Positions 1-11,913 of a stretch of 64,000 nucleotides of DNA are shown here, in pieces. The stretch covers positions 82,665-146,664 of the forward strand of contig RMBW01000078.1 in NCBI GenBank assembly GCA_004009845.1. The letters are read 5' to 3'. Under the pieces are notes generated by a model that worked only from the letters and a program-made list of their open reading frames with translations, ran no database searches and was not told the DNA's origin. Numbering within the stretch: position 1 is the first letter of the stretch; each line of letters opens with the position of its first letter. The position numbers and the translations under genes are program-made. Source of the stretch: Davidsoniella eucalypti. Its lineage: Eukaryota; Ascomycota; Sordariomycetes; Microascales; Ceratocystidaceae.

Positions 1-522
1 GCACAGCAGAACGGAATTAGATGACGAGTATACAAAATGATGTGGCGATTTCTAGATAGATACTACAGTTAAAATATTTCTGCAAACTTGGTAATGCAAC
101 GAATTCATACCGAGAGATATTTAATTTCCATTGTAAAAGAAAAATATATAAGATCGAAACAAATCACCGAGTGGCTGGCTGATAGGTAGTTCGATGTTGA
201 AAAAATAGTAAGTCTATCAAAAAAAGAACAAGGGCTCCATAAAGCAGGAAGAAATACACCTATGAGTAAGACATCATAAAAATAACCTAACCCAAAGAAA
301 ACAGGAAAGAGAAACAATGAATAAACAAAAAATATAGAGAAAAAATCCATATCCAAATATGACAACCCTTATGAAAGAAAATGGGAAAAAAGAACACGTG
401 ATAGCACGTATAAAGAAAAAAATAAAACAACATCTGCCGTTGCTGCCAATCAACCACTCAACGGGTATTTGCTTACTTTCTACCTCCGTCGTCTCCTTTA
501 GTATGACTATTTAAAGACTGGA
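1..522. other. spacer downstream of TOR
   Basis: AT-rich sequence beyond the TOR stop codon, probably its 3' untranslated region and terminator. The 86-codon open frame on the minus strand here is low-complexity Phe/Leu-rich sequence with no family resemblance. I see no gene. Confidence 0.6.
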
Positions 523-3500
523 TCACCAAAAACTGCACCATCCTATGTAATGCTGACATAAATTCTCCAGCTTCGTCGCCTCCACAATCAACTTGTTAAC
601 TTGGTTATTGACATCCAGCTCCTCGTTGTTCTTGAAGTCATGGCCAGTGAGCTTCAGCTGCACACGATTAAGGACCTCGAGCGCTCTGGCGTTCTGCGTC
701 TCGGCCGGGTCATTATTGCCCGCCGCGGCCGTACCGTTGGGATCGTTTGTGATAGCCGCAGCAGCACCACTTGCCGTTGAGGCTATGTTATTGTTGGCTC
801 CTTCAGATGAGAATACCGTCGAATTGGTGCGTGCTCGTGATCGGCTTGTTGGTGGTGCTCCAGCAAGACCCTCTATATCGTCGCCAGCCTGGACTTGAGC
901 CGCCATGAGATCGGCTGGATTACCTTCCAAGACGGAAGCACGACGGGCTCGAGGCCCGTTAGGACCGGCCAGAGCCTGCTCACGTTCGGACTGGAAGGGG
1001 CCAGTGGGACTAGCCGTATTGGTGAGACGCCACGTAAGTAGCGGATCATGAATGAACTAGATAAAATCATTAGTATGTGACGTGACAAAGAGAGACATTA
1101 AGAATACAACTTACGGCTTCTAGCACAGCCATGACACTCTCCTTGTTGTCTCTGAGAACGCGCATGACATGCTCACACGTGATACGGAAGCTACCTTCGA
1201 TGTTGGACACCTCCATGGCGTATGTCAACATGCGAGTCAGACGGAACGGAACTCGCTCCGGGTACTTCTCACGCTTCATAGCCACCTCAAAACAGTCACC
1301 GAAATCAATGTGGATAATCTTGCCCGTGACCTTGTCAAGCATCAAGTTGGACGGATGACGATCACCCAGACCAAGAATGTAACCGACCATTGACATGACG
1401 CCTAGAGATCGGGTGTAGTTGGTGCGGCGCTCTAGCCAGGCCTCAGAGCTCTTGCTCTTGAGCCATAACACGCGGTACAGATCTTGGCCCGTGGTGTTGT
1501 CGAGGGCATAGCTAAATACTTCGACTTTCTGCATAAGGGTCAAATTGTCATAGTCTGGCGCCATCTGCAACATGATACGGTGTTCGATATTTAGTAGGAT
1601 TTTGCGTGACTCGCGATACTCGCGGATCAAGACGTGAAGCGTGTCACTGTTGGGCACCCAGCCAAGCAGACCCGAGTTCTGTGATAGCGGGATGGCCGGG
1701 TAACGCTGGATGATTAGGTGGCGCTTGTAGCATTCGGAGTCGTTGGCGAGGAGCGTGTTGCAGAGACCAAACAACTGCATGACACGCTCGTCTTGACGGA
1801 TATCTTCGTGACCCTTGAGTAGGAATGGCGCGGCCAAGCCATCGCTGCCGTTGATGTGCAGTTTGCGTGGCCGCTGCTTCGAGTTGATTACCGAGACTAC
1901 CGAGTCAAAAGACTTGATGCGGATGATGGGCTGGCCACTGCGGTATGTGCCCGGCACAGCTAGATCCAAGTCCTTGGCTTGTAGCAAATGTGGCGAGCAG
2001 TATGCGAGCTCTAGAGTAGTAACCTGCGGGAGCTGTCGTATAATGCGGCGGAACACCTGGTAGTAGAGATCCCATGCTTGGTTTAGGTCGTTGGGATCTT
2101 GGCTGGTTTCCCACTGGCGACACCAATCGCGGGCCTCGGCCAAGTCACGACCAAAGGCCTGCGCAAACGAGATCTCCCGAAGAGTCTCGGGGCCACGTTC
2201 TAGCTGGTCATGAAGAGGCGCTAGCGTCATGAGCATGCCTTCGACGTTGCGGTCACCAAAATACAGGCGAGATGCTTCTTCGAGGCCCTCATGCCACTGC
2301 TCGTGCCACAATACCGCTACACGGATAAGCTCGCGACTTACCATGTCCGCCTGTGTGACTAGGCTAGAGCTGTGTGCACGCATGCTGTCCATGATCTGCG
2401 CTGCTGAGCGTGACCGGCGCACGCTGTGCTGAGATTTCATTGCTACCGTTAGTGGGTAGACCAGGGCCTGAGGGTGGGTGCGCCCAACCTCGGCCAGCAG
2501 GTTCTGTACTGTGGCCTGAACGTTGGGGTTCGATTGGTTGATTCGCGCGATCAACTGTGGAATCACCTCAAGCCATGTGTCTATACTGACAGACGCAAAG
2601 CCCTCGCCCACCGCACTATTGACCTCGATATGGGGACCGTGGGCGAACCAGAGCGTCAACAGACGCAATGTATCCTGGAGCGAGCTAGCAGTCGACAAAC
2701 CAATAGACTTAAAGAATCCATGGATAGCAGGAACAACGTGCTGTAGCACAACCCTTCTGTCAGGTGTTGGGCGATCGCCAATGATAGGGCTATGTGATTG
2801 CACCAACTCAAAGTTGGCTAACGCCCAAGCGTGCCATGCTTTATACCAGCGTGGGTTATATTTGGTGGCCTCCGAGTATGAGCGTAGCACTTCTGTCACA
2901 TGTGATTGCTTCCATGTGGCCTTATTTAAGGCGACAACCCACTCGCCTTGGCGCAGATAACACTTGGCTAGGAGCACAGCCTGTTCCTTAATCATCTTCT
3001 GTGACTGTGGCCCAACGAACGACGGGTCCAGGTTGCTGTGGAAGTTGAAGTCGATTGGGATCTCGACACCGTTGGGCGCTTGCTGAGCTAGAGAGCTGCG
3101 AATCAACTCCATGCGGTTGGTGCACTCGCTTGTGAACCGACGCAGGCTGTACAGCGTCTTCTCAGCGATTGACTGGTTTTTGTTTGCTGGGGTTTTATTC
3201 GGGTGGCCTAGATCCCACAAGTACTTGAGAATGGCATATGTGACTCGATCGGGGATCATCTTGGGGATGCGCGCCTCGATTTCTGGGTCCAACATCATCG
3301 ACGCGTCGTTCTCATACCAATACGGGACAATTGTTTCGAGTGGTAGATCAGTCTCGAGAATTTGCTTGAGCGACTTCTCGGCTAGGCCCATGCGGCCCGA
3401 CTTCCGGCACAAGTTGGCAAACTTGATCGACATGGACATGTTTTCGTGTGGCGAGATAACCAGATGACGGAGCTTAAGCATTCTCTGCCATACTTCGACA

Positions 3501-6500
3501 TTACGTTGGCAGCCCTTGAGCCGCTCTTCCCAAGTGCGGCGCATCGTCGCGCGTCTACGTTCGTCGCCTTCGCACTGCTTGTACACGATGAGCTCTTCTA
3601 GTTCGGCAAGCATCTGCACGCGGACAACAACTTGGTACGCGCGGTTGTACGATTCGCTAACTAACGCACTTAGTTCGGTGTCTAGGGCCTCACGCGCTTG
3701 TTGCACGCATGTGAGCGCATCACGGAACTGGTTACGATGAAGGGCTAAGATAGCACTAAAGAACGATCTGTCAGGTGATAGCCTACGCATAGACTGTAGG
3801 TAGGCATCCATGTCTTCCCATTTACCAAGACCCCATGCAGCAGCCGTGGCCAGACCAGAGATCCTGCGTTGTGTTTCGGAAGACGAATGGTGCCAGGTAG
3901 TCGCTGCTAGATCCGAGAGAGCCTCCCACTCGCCGAGAGCATGCAAGCAACGCATCTTACCCATGATGATATCGATAGGTGTTGATTCATGGTCGGGAAT
4001 TTCCTCCTCACGCTTAGTGTAAAAGGCCAGCGCCTCCTCCCAACGCTCCAGCTTCTCAAACCACGATTCCCGAAGTTGGATGGCATCTTTGTAGTTTTGT
4101 GCCTTGCGCAGAATACCGATGGCAGCATCGGATTGCTGAAGCTGGTTATTGATGACGATGAGAGCCTCTACAGCTGTGGCACTCTGGTCCTGGAGGAATT
4201 CAAGCTCCTTGTAGTGTAAAGCCTTGGCGTACGCATGGCAGCGTGCAGCTTCGCGTCCGAGAATACGAATGTCGATAGGTAAGGCCTTATCGTCATGTTC
4301 CATGAACTCTGCAAGGTTGAGTAGTAGACCGAGTAGGTCTGGCGGTACATGCTCAGACCTAATCGCAGTCTCGATGTGCTGAATGAGCTCTTCCTGGGAC
4401 GAGTCGTACATTTTACTCCAGCAAGACACGAACGCCGAGTTGAAAAGATCACGTGCAAGTGGTGGATATACGCTGGCAAGACTGGCGCACGCACGTAACG
4501 CATGGTTAGGAGATTCGCTGAGAAGCGTTGAGCTTAGGCGGCGAATCCATTCTTGCCAATCTTCCTTTGTTGACTTGCCCTTAGTTTCCCAAGCTGCCTT
4601 GAGATGCACCGTGTTCATTTCAAGTGTGCGCGATCCCATGTCGCCGAATGTAGGCTCGGCGTTCTGCTCGCCAAGCTGCGTTTCGGAGCTAAGTGGTTGA
4701 GGAAGTGCCTCGCCCTTTTGTAGCTTTCCGATAAGTAGCTCGTAGTTCTGGTGCTGAATTTGGTTCTGTGCCATCACCTTATTTACAGGACCCATAAAGT
4801 GTAGGTAGTCCTTTCCGAGTTGATAGATGAGAAGGCATAGAGTATCTAGAGCAGTGACTCGGAGAAGGGGCTCGCCCAATGACATGATGCGGGTAAGTGG
4901 GTGGATAATTTTGGCCGCATAGTCATTGAGATTGACCTTTTTGGAAATTTTACCGATAGTCTCGATGGCTTGCTTTTTGATAGCCAACGGCTGACCCTGC
5001 TTTTCGAAGGCACGTACAATGACTGGGATGATGAGGTGCATGTATTCTTCGCAGCTAGATCCAAAGACAAGGAATGCATTGAGAACACGCTCAGAAGAAT
5101 TTCTTCGTTGTGACGTGTCCCGCTCGAGAGCACCCAACATGAGAGGAAGCAGCTTAGCAAGGTAAATCTTGAATTCGCCTTCAAGTGAACGCGAGATGGC
5201 CTCAACGAGTTGTAAGATTGTCGTCTGGAGAATAGGTGACCGGTTCCAATAAGACTCAAGGCACTCTACAATCTCAGGAAGGTACTGTCGGATATGCTGT
5301 CGCACAATTCCTACCAGAGTCGCCAGCTGACTAAAATACGATTCCAAACGCTGGAGGGTTGACGTTCGAATGACTCCCAAGAAGGCAGGAACAATTCTAT
5401 CCAGAAATGAAACACACTCCAGGCCAAGAGTACGGAATATGTTCATAATGGCTTCAATCACACCAGCGTGATGTTGTGAAAGTGATGGGTCTTTAAGAAT
5501 CTGTAGTAATGAGTTGATGGCAACTGTCGGGAAGTAGTCTTTGTTGGATGGGGTAATACCAGTCATCATCAGAGAGATATCTGTGACGACCTGGTTGGAC
5601 TCAGTGCGACGTTGCATCTCGGGGAAACGCTCTTCCTCAACTTGCTATAGGAGAGTTAGTGGTGTTTCTGTTATGGAGTGCTTAAATTACTTGAATAACG
5701 TACCTGGTACTTGTAAGGGTCAAGAGCACCTAGAATACCCATCAACTTGATTGTCTCCTGGCGTAGAGGACCTCGTTGTGGCTCTGCGCGGATAAGTCCC
5801 TGGAGTAACTCTAAGAGCTCAGGATAGTCAAGGTATGGCTGGATGACATATCCAGAGTTTGTTGCCAGCTGACCAAGAGCATGGAGGGCTGCTTCACGTT
5901 TGAGATCGGAGCTTTGATCTTGCAATGCATTCATTATCAGAGGCATCAACTTGTCCTTATGAACTAGCATGTCTTCGCCGCCGACAGTTGCCAGCTCGCC
6001 GATCGCCTTGAGGATTGTCGCGGCCACGGAGGGGTTCAAATCGTCCGCCTTCGCCAGTAGCACAGCAAGCATGGGTTCAACATAGGGCTTAATGAGCTCT
6101 TGTGCATTCTGAACTAGTAGCCGCAAAAGACGTGCACTTTCTTCCTTGTTGCGAGCAACATCGGAAAACTCAAGTTCGGTGAGCATCTGTATCAAGGTCT
6201 TGCGTAGTGATGGAACTACATAGGCCGGATTCAAGCGAGCAAGGCGGCCGATGATAGCGACAGCAACCTCACGTATACTGAATACTTCGTCATTGAGAGC
6301 AAAGAATAGAATGCGGATGTTGTCGGCCTTAGCTAAATGACGATCGAAACGCTCATCCAAAGCAGCCAAAACTGTCTGCCGAATTTCCGGTATCGGATCA
6401 GAGATTACCATAGTAAGTAGCTTGTCAACAACATCACTCACGACCTGCAATGCATGCAAGCTGGTCTGGTTCATGATGGGATCTCGGATGTATAGCTGAC

Positions 6501-8647
6501 AGCAGGTCAAAGCTGCCGCTTCTCGAGTATCCGAGTCATCGTCTTCGATATACTTAATGGCGACATCGCGTACGAATTCGTTTAAAACATGTCCTACAAA
6601 AGTTAGTGGACGTCTATCTGCGGTGTTTGGCAATACTATAGTGTTGCTAAATTGTGATTTTCGTGAAATATTTGCACGTAATGGCGTGAATTCTTTCACT
6701 GAACGGGTCCACTAGGACCTGTTTACTACTTTATATAGAAGCGTCCCACTGGGTACAAGTCTTCGGTTGCAGCATTTTATTATAGATTTGATCCGATTTG
6801 TTTCTGGATATCGGGGACGTATTAGAAGATGAGCAAGCAAGGAATTCAAATATACCTGTAAAATCGAAGCTGCCAAGAGTATTTAGGGCAAGTTTTATCT
6901 CTTCTTTGCGTTGTTCGTAAGCTTGGGGGTCTTTGTTGTCTTTTGTTATTATTGGGACAGATGCTAGCATATTAGGCTGTGGTGCACCAAGAGTTTTAAA
7001 AGATTCACCGCAAAGGACAACACTGAGCATGTCCAGAAGGCGCTCCTGGATCTCCGGCTTGACTGATGGGATATAAAAGGCCATGTCGACAAGAGCTTGT
7101 GTGAGCTTTGGCGTAAGTTCGCAGGCAAATATGGGATCAAGTAGCGCGCTCATATACTTGCTAAGAGTTTGACCAACGGCTACAGCGAGTCGACTGATAC
7201 AATCAAAGACAGGGTCTACAGAGCCTCTCTTGCGACTAGTCACGCTTAGACCTTCACGAACATAAAGCAGAACGCTGTCAAGATAAGGTGCTATGGCGCT
7301 CTTGACAGAGTTTGCAATATCACCAATGGCTAAGAACGCATCGTTCCGCTCTTTGTCCCTTTTCAGCATACCAGACAAGTAGATCATGAATCTGTGCAGG
7401 TGTGTCGAGCTGAAATCAGAAGGATTATAACGAGCGAGCTCTGGAATCAACAACACAATTGTCTTGCGGATAACCGAATCACGGTTGTCCTTGTTCTTAT
7501 AGACGGTTTCGCAAGTCTCGTGGTAATGCGGTTGCATGAACATGGCGCCTTGGTCTAGTAGTTCTTTTGTAACAAGCAAAGAGGCATGTATCGACTCAAC
7601 GGTGTTGATTTTCAGACCAGAGATTGCCTCGATATACATCTTGGACATCCAAGCATTCTTCAGTTCAGGATCACGCTCGCGGATGATTCGAAAACAAGCA
7701 CTAACGGTCTCTGCAGAAGCGTTCCGGATGAAAGGACGCACATCGCGCAGGCCGACCCAGATTAGTTCGAACACTAGGCCGACATATCCATACATAAGAG
7801 TCGGGGCGTTACGAGAGAGCTCGCGGAGTACTAGCACGGCACTAAATCGTCGCTCCTCGATTCTCTCGGACTGAAGCCACTCCAGCGCGGTTTTGACTTC
7901 TGAGTCGACTAATTCGGTTGTCAAACTGCCGCCAGGGCGACATAGCTTTCCAAGGGCGGTAGCAGCAGCCGACATTGGATGTATATCTTTACCACGTAAA
8001 ATGGTCTTGATATTTTGTGTAAATCTGGTGTACTTCATAGATATGTCGACGCCGTCGAAGTCGATCAAGCCCTCGAGGGCGTATATGCCACCAAGACGCT
8101 CTGATGTGTCGGATCCATGGGTGATGAGGTGTGTGATTTTAGAGTTAACGGCATTGTAGAACGGGAGGAATTGTTCTGGTTGGAAGTCTAGAGAGAAGCA
8201 AACAAGAGAGCGTTAGAAATAAGCCTTATGATATGAGTTTTCTAAGATGGAGAGATGAGAATAGTCTTTTTATGACGAACCTCGGTAGCAAATGGTCACG
8301 AGTTCTCTAAGTGAGACGGAAGCTCTCCTCCGGGCCTCGTCGCTGTTTCGGCTACATGAGACAAATGGAAGTTAGCGATAGGCTTGACAGAGTAGAAGGT
8401 TACAGACAAGCCAGGATGGGAGGCCATAGCAACAAAGCTGTATACCAGTAGGCAGATAGAGAGGAAGCTAGCCAGAGAGGCCGCGCGACCGTTATAGGTA
8501 GCATAAGTGTCTTCCCATCAACTGCTGACTTTGGTATGATGGTGGGGAGTTGTGCTGTAGCGTTCTCGCATATACGCACTTGGATCGCAGATCTTTGACA
8601 ATGGTGTCCAGGCGGTCCATTGCGATCTGGTGTTGTTGTTGCGCCAT
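523..8647 (-). CDS. tor: TOR serine/threonine kinase (PIKK family), six exons
   Basis: Catalytic subunit of TORC1/TORC2, the nutrient-sensing growth kinase. Exons 8647-8523, 8351-8281, 8187-6856, 6593-5704, 5644-1115 and 1056-523 join in frame to about 2493 residues, the family's usual size. The start MAQQQHQIAMDRL is the first ATG after an in-frame stop. HEAT repeats fill about residues 1-1250, followed by the FAT region. The FRB domain at about 1910-2010 contains HEQWHEGLEEASRLYFG, whose Ser is the residue where classic rapamycin-resistance mutations fall. The kinase domain has GLGDRHPSNLML near 2232 and IDFGDCFE near 2258. A low-complexity Ala/Asn/Gly insert precedes the FATC tail, which ends HYIGWCSFW; the usual ending is GWCPFW. 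The intron at 6855-6594 (262 bases) is the longest. Domains and motifs are read directly; complex membership is family knowledge. Confidence 0.97.
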
Positions 8648-10812
8648 GATGGGCGCCTTGCTGTAGTCGTGAGACCAGTTCAGTAGAGAACGACTGTGAC
8701 TCGCAATGGCAACGTCCTACTAGCCACACGGACGGACGTAGGGTAGCTTCCAAGTTCAGCACATGTGCCAAGCACGATAGCTCGTGGTGGTGGAGGGGAG
8801 GAGGCGATGTCTCTATTTTCTAGCTTCCTAGTTTTTTTCTATTCCAGGTATAAAAAAAAGGCGTCGCGGGGTTGATGTGATTGTAGGCTGTGCGTAGAAT
8901 TTTGGTGGGAAAATCGAATCGAATAGGTGACGGCGTACTGGTTGACGAAAACGAGATGGAATCCGGTTGTTGGCAGCCAGCCTTGTTCTCCCCAAATGAT
9001 GGCACAGTAGCGGTTGGCTTAACTAGTTGGAACTGTCGGAGGAGATGGATTTGGATTGGCGGGTTATGGATAAAAAGATAGATGTCTGCCGTCGAGTAAC
9101 AGTTACAGGGCTATTAGCAAAGCTAGCAGTTAACTAGGTTTGTCTATCTAGGGTGTTGTCGGCCCAATGAAGACGTAGAAAGCAGAGAGCAAAGCAAAGA
9201 AGCCAAGCGTTATCCAGTTGACTGGGCGGCAACAAGATACTATGAGGGAAAATGATGACTGGTAGTGGAAATAATCAGAATATAATAGTACAAAAACACA
9301 CGAGAACTCTGGCCCGCAATCGTCGATTCGAAAAGTCGCAGGACATGCAGAGCCTCCAGAAAAGCCTTGCAATAAAAGAGCTGATGAAATGATGGATAAA
9401 CAGATGCTGTTGATGGCCAGAATAGCAGCCAAGGCGAAAAGTACAAAAAAGCTGTGACTAAAAAGAGAGACTCTGTGTTTTCTCAATGCGGAAGTCGCTT
9501 ATTTTGTCGTTTGTGCTGCTGCTGCTGCTGCTGCTGTTTTGAGTGCTGTTTCTTCAGTGGAAAAATGTGGGTTTTGGCCTCTGTAAATGTATAATTAGTT
9601 TCATAACACCCTAAAGAAAGCTATAACACTCTGTGTAAATTAGCGCTTGCATACTACCAAAAGTCCACAAGAAAATCCACAGCTTGGTCGACCAAATATT
9701 TTTGGTCGGTAAACAAGTTACTGACGTTTATCAGCCTTCTTAGAAAAAATAAACGTAGATACTATGTAGTTGATATAAGATGCGAAGATAGAAATATATT
9801 TCTGTAACAAACTAATAAATAGTCAGAAGCCCCATTTCAATCTAGCAAATCATAATACACCATCTGGTAAATCGAATAAATGATATTTCAATCTTATAAG
9901 TCTTAGAAATCAATATAACCCAGTAACAAAGGTCAATAAGCAATGAGGAAGGAAAACATGATATAGCAAAACTAAAATGGAAGGAGGGTTATCCACGAAT
10001 TAAATAATGTAAAAAGAAAGATAGAGGATAAAGACAAAAACTGCCCAACTAGTTAGCAACCTTGCTATAAATATTCTTCAAATCAACATAGTAAGCACAG
10101 TCAAACTTATTCCTAATCTTGTCACATAACTACTCAGGCTACTTATAGATGTTGATAGTTGCTAAGAAAATATAGTGAAACAATTCTGATCAAGCTGTGA
10201 AGCAAACTAACTAGGTGTTTAACTTTCTGGTTATTATTGTAATGTGACACTGGAGTCCTCTCGTTGTGGTGGGCCAAAAATGAAAAACTAAGTCTTACAT
10301 ACAAGGACGGCGCAACAATATTCTCACCATCATCACATAGTTGGCGCATTGTATTAACCCTTATAGCCCTATAGGCGTATATAGCCGACCTACAAAAAGG
10401 TTCACAAAATTTAACTTGAATTAGAAACATCACATAATACGTATCTAATCATTTTAGGATGGCTTCTTTTTCACTTTTTCACACCATTTTCTTTATTTCA
10501 TAGTTGTAGTAATCATGAAAGAAGACAAACTAAATTTGTGTATTAATTCGACCTCCATATTGAAGTGTACAACTACATACATAGTTATTGCATTAGTAGC
10601 TTTGAGAAGTGGGTCTTATACAAGGCTATATTATCTAAGTATGTAGGTAGCTTAGACATCCGTAAAACTAATCCTTGACTTTGCACATATAACACATCCT
10701 TTTTCACTTGCGACAATCACCATCAAGCCTACCACAATAGGGCTTGCCTCATTTTACATAAGCCTATATACATTCGCAACTATCTCATAATATCTCACCA
10801 AATACAAACATC
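8648..10812. other. spacer between TOR and the Rtf2-like gene
   Basis: Divergent promoter region of about 2.2 kb. The TOR side is GC-richer, with pyrimidine-rich tracts and a (CTG)7 run at about 9516-9536. The rest is AT-rich. A 12-base palindrome TTGGTCGACCAA lies at 9684-9695 with a half copy at 9702. Short open frames here look like chance. No gene recognised. Confidence 0.5.
9516..9536 (+). repeat. (CTG)7 microsatellite
   Basis: Seven tandem CTG units in the TOR upstream region. It is not in a recognised coding frame, so it is a simple repeat and not a polyglutamine or polyleucine tract. Confidence 0.85.
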
Positions 10813-11643
10813 ATGGGTAACGACGGTGGCTCCATCCCCAAGCGCCGCGAACTCGTTCAAGAAGCTGCTCGCCAACCTACCCTCAGCGAACTCAAAGCCA
10901 CTGCGCTTGAATCTCTCAGCCATGCGTGGGAACACTGCCAAATAACCGACGAAAAAATCGATATGGAAAACGTCGTATCCGACTCTCTTGGCCGCTTATA
11001 CAACTACGAGTCCATCCTAAGTGGTCTCATGCCCACCACAACCTCATCCGATACCGCCGACCCCGAGAGTAAGACCCAAACTGCCTTTGAAGCCACCGGT
11101 ATCAAATCTATTCGCGATGTGGTGCGCTTGAAATTCAAGCGTGGTGGCGCGTCTGCCCGCGACAAAGGTGTCTGGTCATGTCCCGTGTCTATGAAGGCTC
11201 TGGGTCCAACCACCAAGTCCGTGTATATCGTCCCCTGTGGACACACCTTCACCGAGGCAGCTATCAGGGAAATCGCCGAAGATGTTTGTCCCGAGTGTAG
11301 TGAGCCATTCCAGCGCCGCGATGTAATCCCAATACTGCCGACAACTGAAAATGAAATCCTCAAACTACAGAAACGTATGGATGATCTGAAAGCGTCTGGG
11401 CTTACACATGGGCTGAAGAAGGACAAATCGTCGGGTAAGAAGAAGAGCAAGAAAGACAAGTCTGAAAAGAGTGAAAGCACTCCGGTAGAGTCGCGTGGCG
11501 CGAAGCGCAAGGCTACAGAAGACTACCACAAGGTGGACAAGAGAATAAGCGGCATCAATAACCCTATGGCTGCTGCAATCACAAGTAAAGTCTTGGCTGA
11601 ACAAGACGAACAGAAACGTCGTCGTTTAGCTGCTAAGAGATAG
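10813..11643 (+). CDS. rtf2: Rtf2-like replication termination factor
   Basis: Single-exon gene of 276 residues. The N-terminus MGNDGGSIPKRRELV is the signature start of the Rtf2 family. The RING-like zinc motif lies at about residues 120-175, with WSCPVSMKAL, PCGHTF and CPECSEPF; the first zinc site has only part of the usual ligands, as is normal for this C2HC2 type. A Lys/Ser-rich basic stretch follows (about 200-230), and the protein ends in KRRRLAAKR. In fission yeast Rtf2 acts at replication fork barriers, and its human relative regulates fork restart, so a nuclear role at stalled forks is expected. A short upstream sequence ending in AAACATC precedes the first ATG. Confidence 0.92.
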   Translation: MGNDGGSIPKRRELVQEAARQPTLSELKATALESLSHAWEHCQITDEKIDMENVVSDSLGRLYNYESILSGLMPTTTSSDTADPESKTQTAFEATGIKSIRDVVRLKFKRGGASARDKGVWSCPVSMKALGPTTKSVYIVPCGHTFTEAAIREIAEDVCPECSEPFQRRDVIPILPTTENEILKLQKRMDDLKASGLTHGLKKDKSSGKKKSKKDKSEKSESTPVESRGAKRKATEDYHKVDKRISGINNPMAAAITSKVLAEQDEQKRRRLAAKR

Positions 11644-11913
11644 TGCCATATTTCAAACTGTATCGGGGAAATATAATGAAATGATCGCCAATAAACATAG
11701 TTATGATACCACCATGTATAATCACAGCATAAAAATAAAATCATTTTTTTATAGATCCGGACTTTTATGTATGTACATCAGATATCAACTTCTCTTGTTT
11801 ATGTGAAACAAGATGAGATACTACTGCTATAACAACGATGTTTGTAGAACGTATAGTACTAGTACTGTTACTCGTCCTACTACCATAACTTATTCATGTC
11901 AGCTTTCACTAAC

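Noticed and set aside
105..365. 86-codon frame downstream of TOR
   Set aside because: Phe/Leu-rich low-complexity translation of AT-rich DNA, with no conserved motif; it lies in the probable TOR 3' region.
8400..8771. 123-codon minus-strand frame upstream of TOR
   Set aside because: It overlaps TOR exon 1 in a different frame; the exon-1 frame starting at 8647 gives conserved TOR N-terminal sequence and splices in phase.
9684..9709. Palindrome TTGGTCGACCAA plus a half copy as a possible operator or origin
   Set aside because: A 12-base palindrome is expected by chance at this scale and nothing nearby supports a function.
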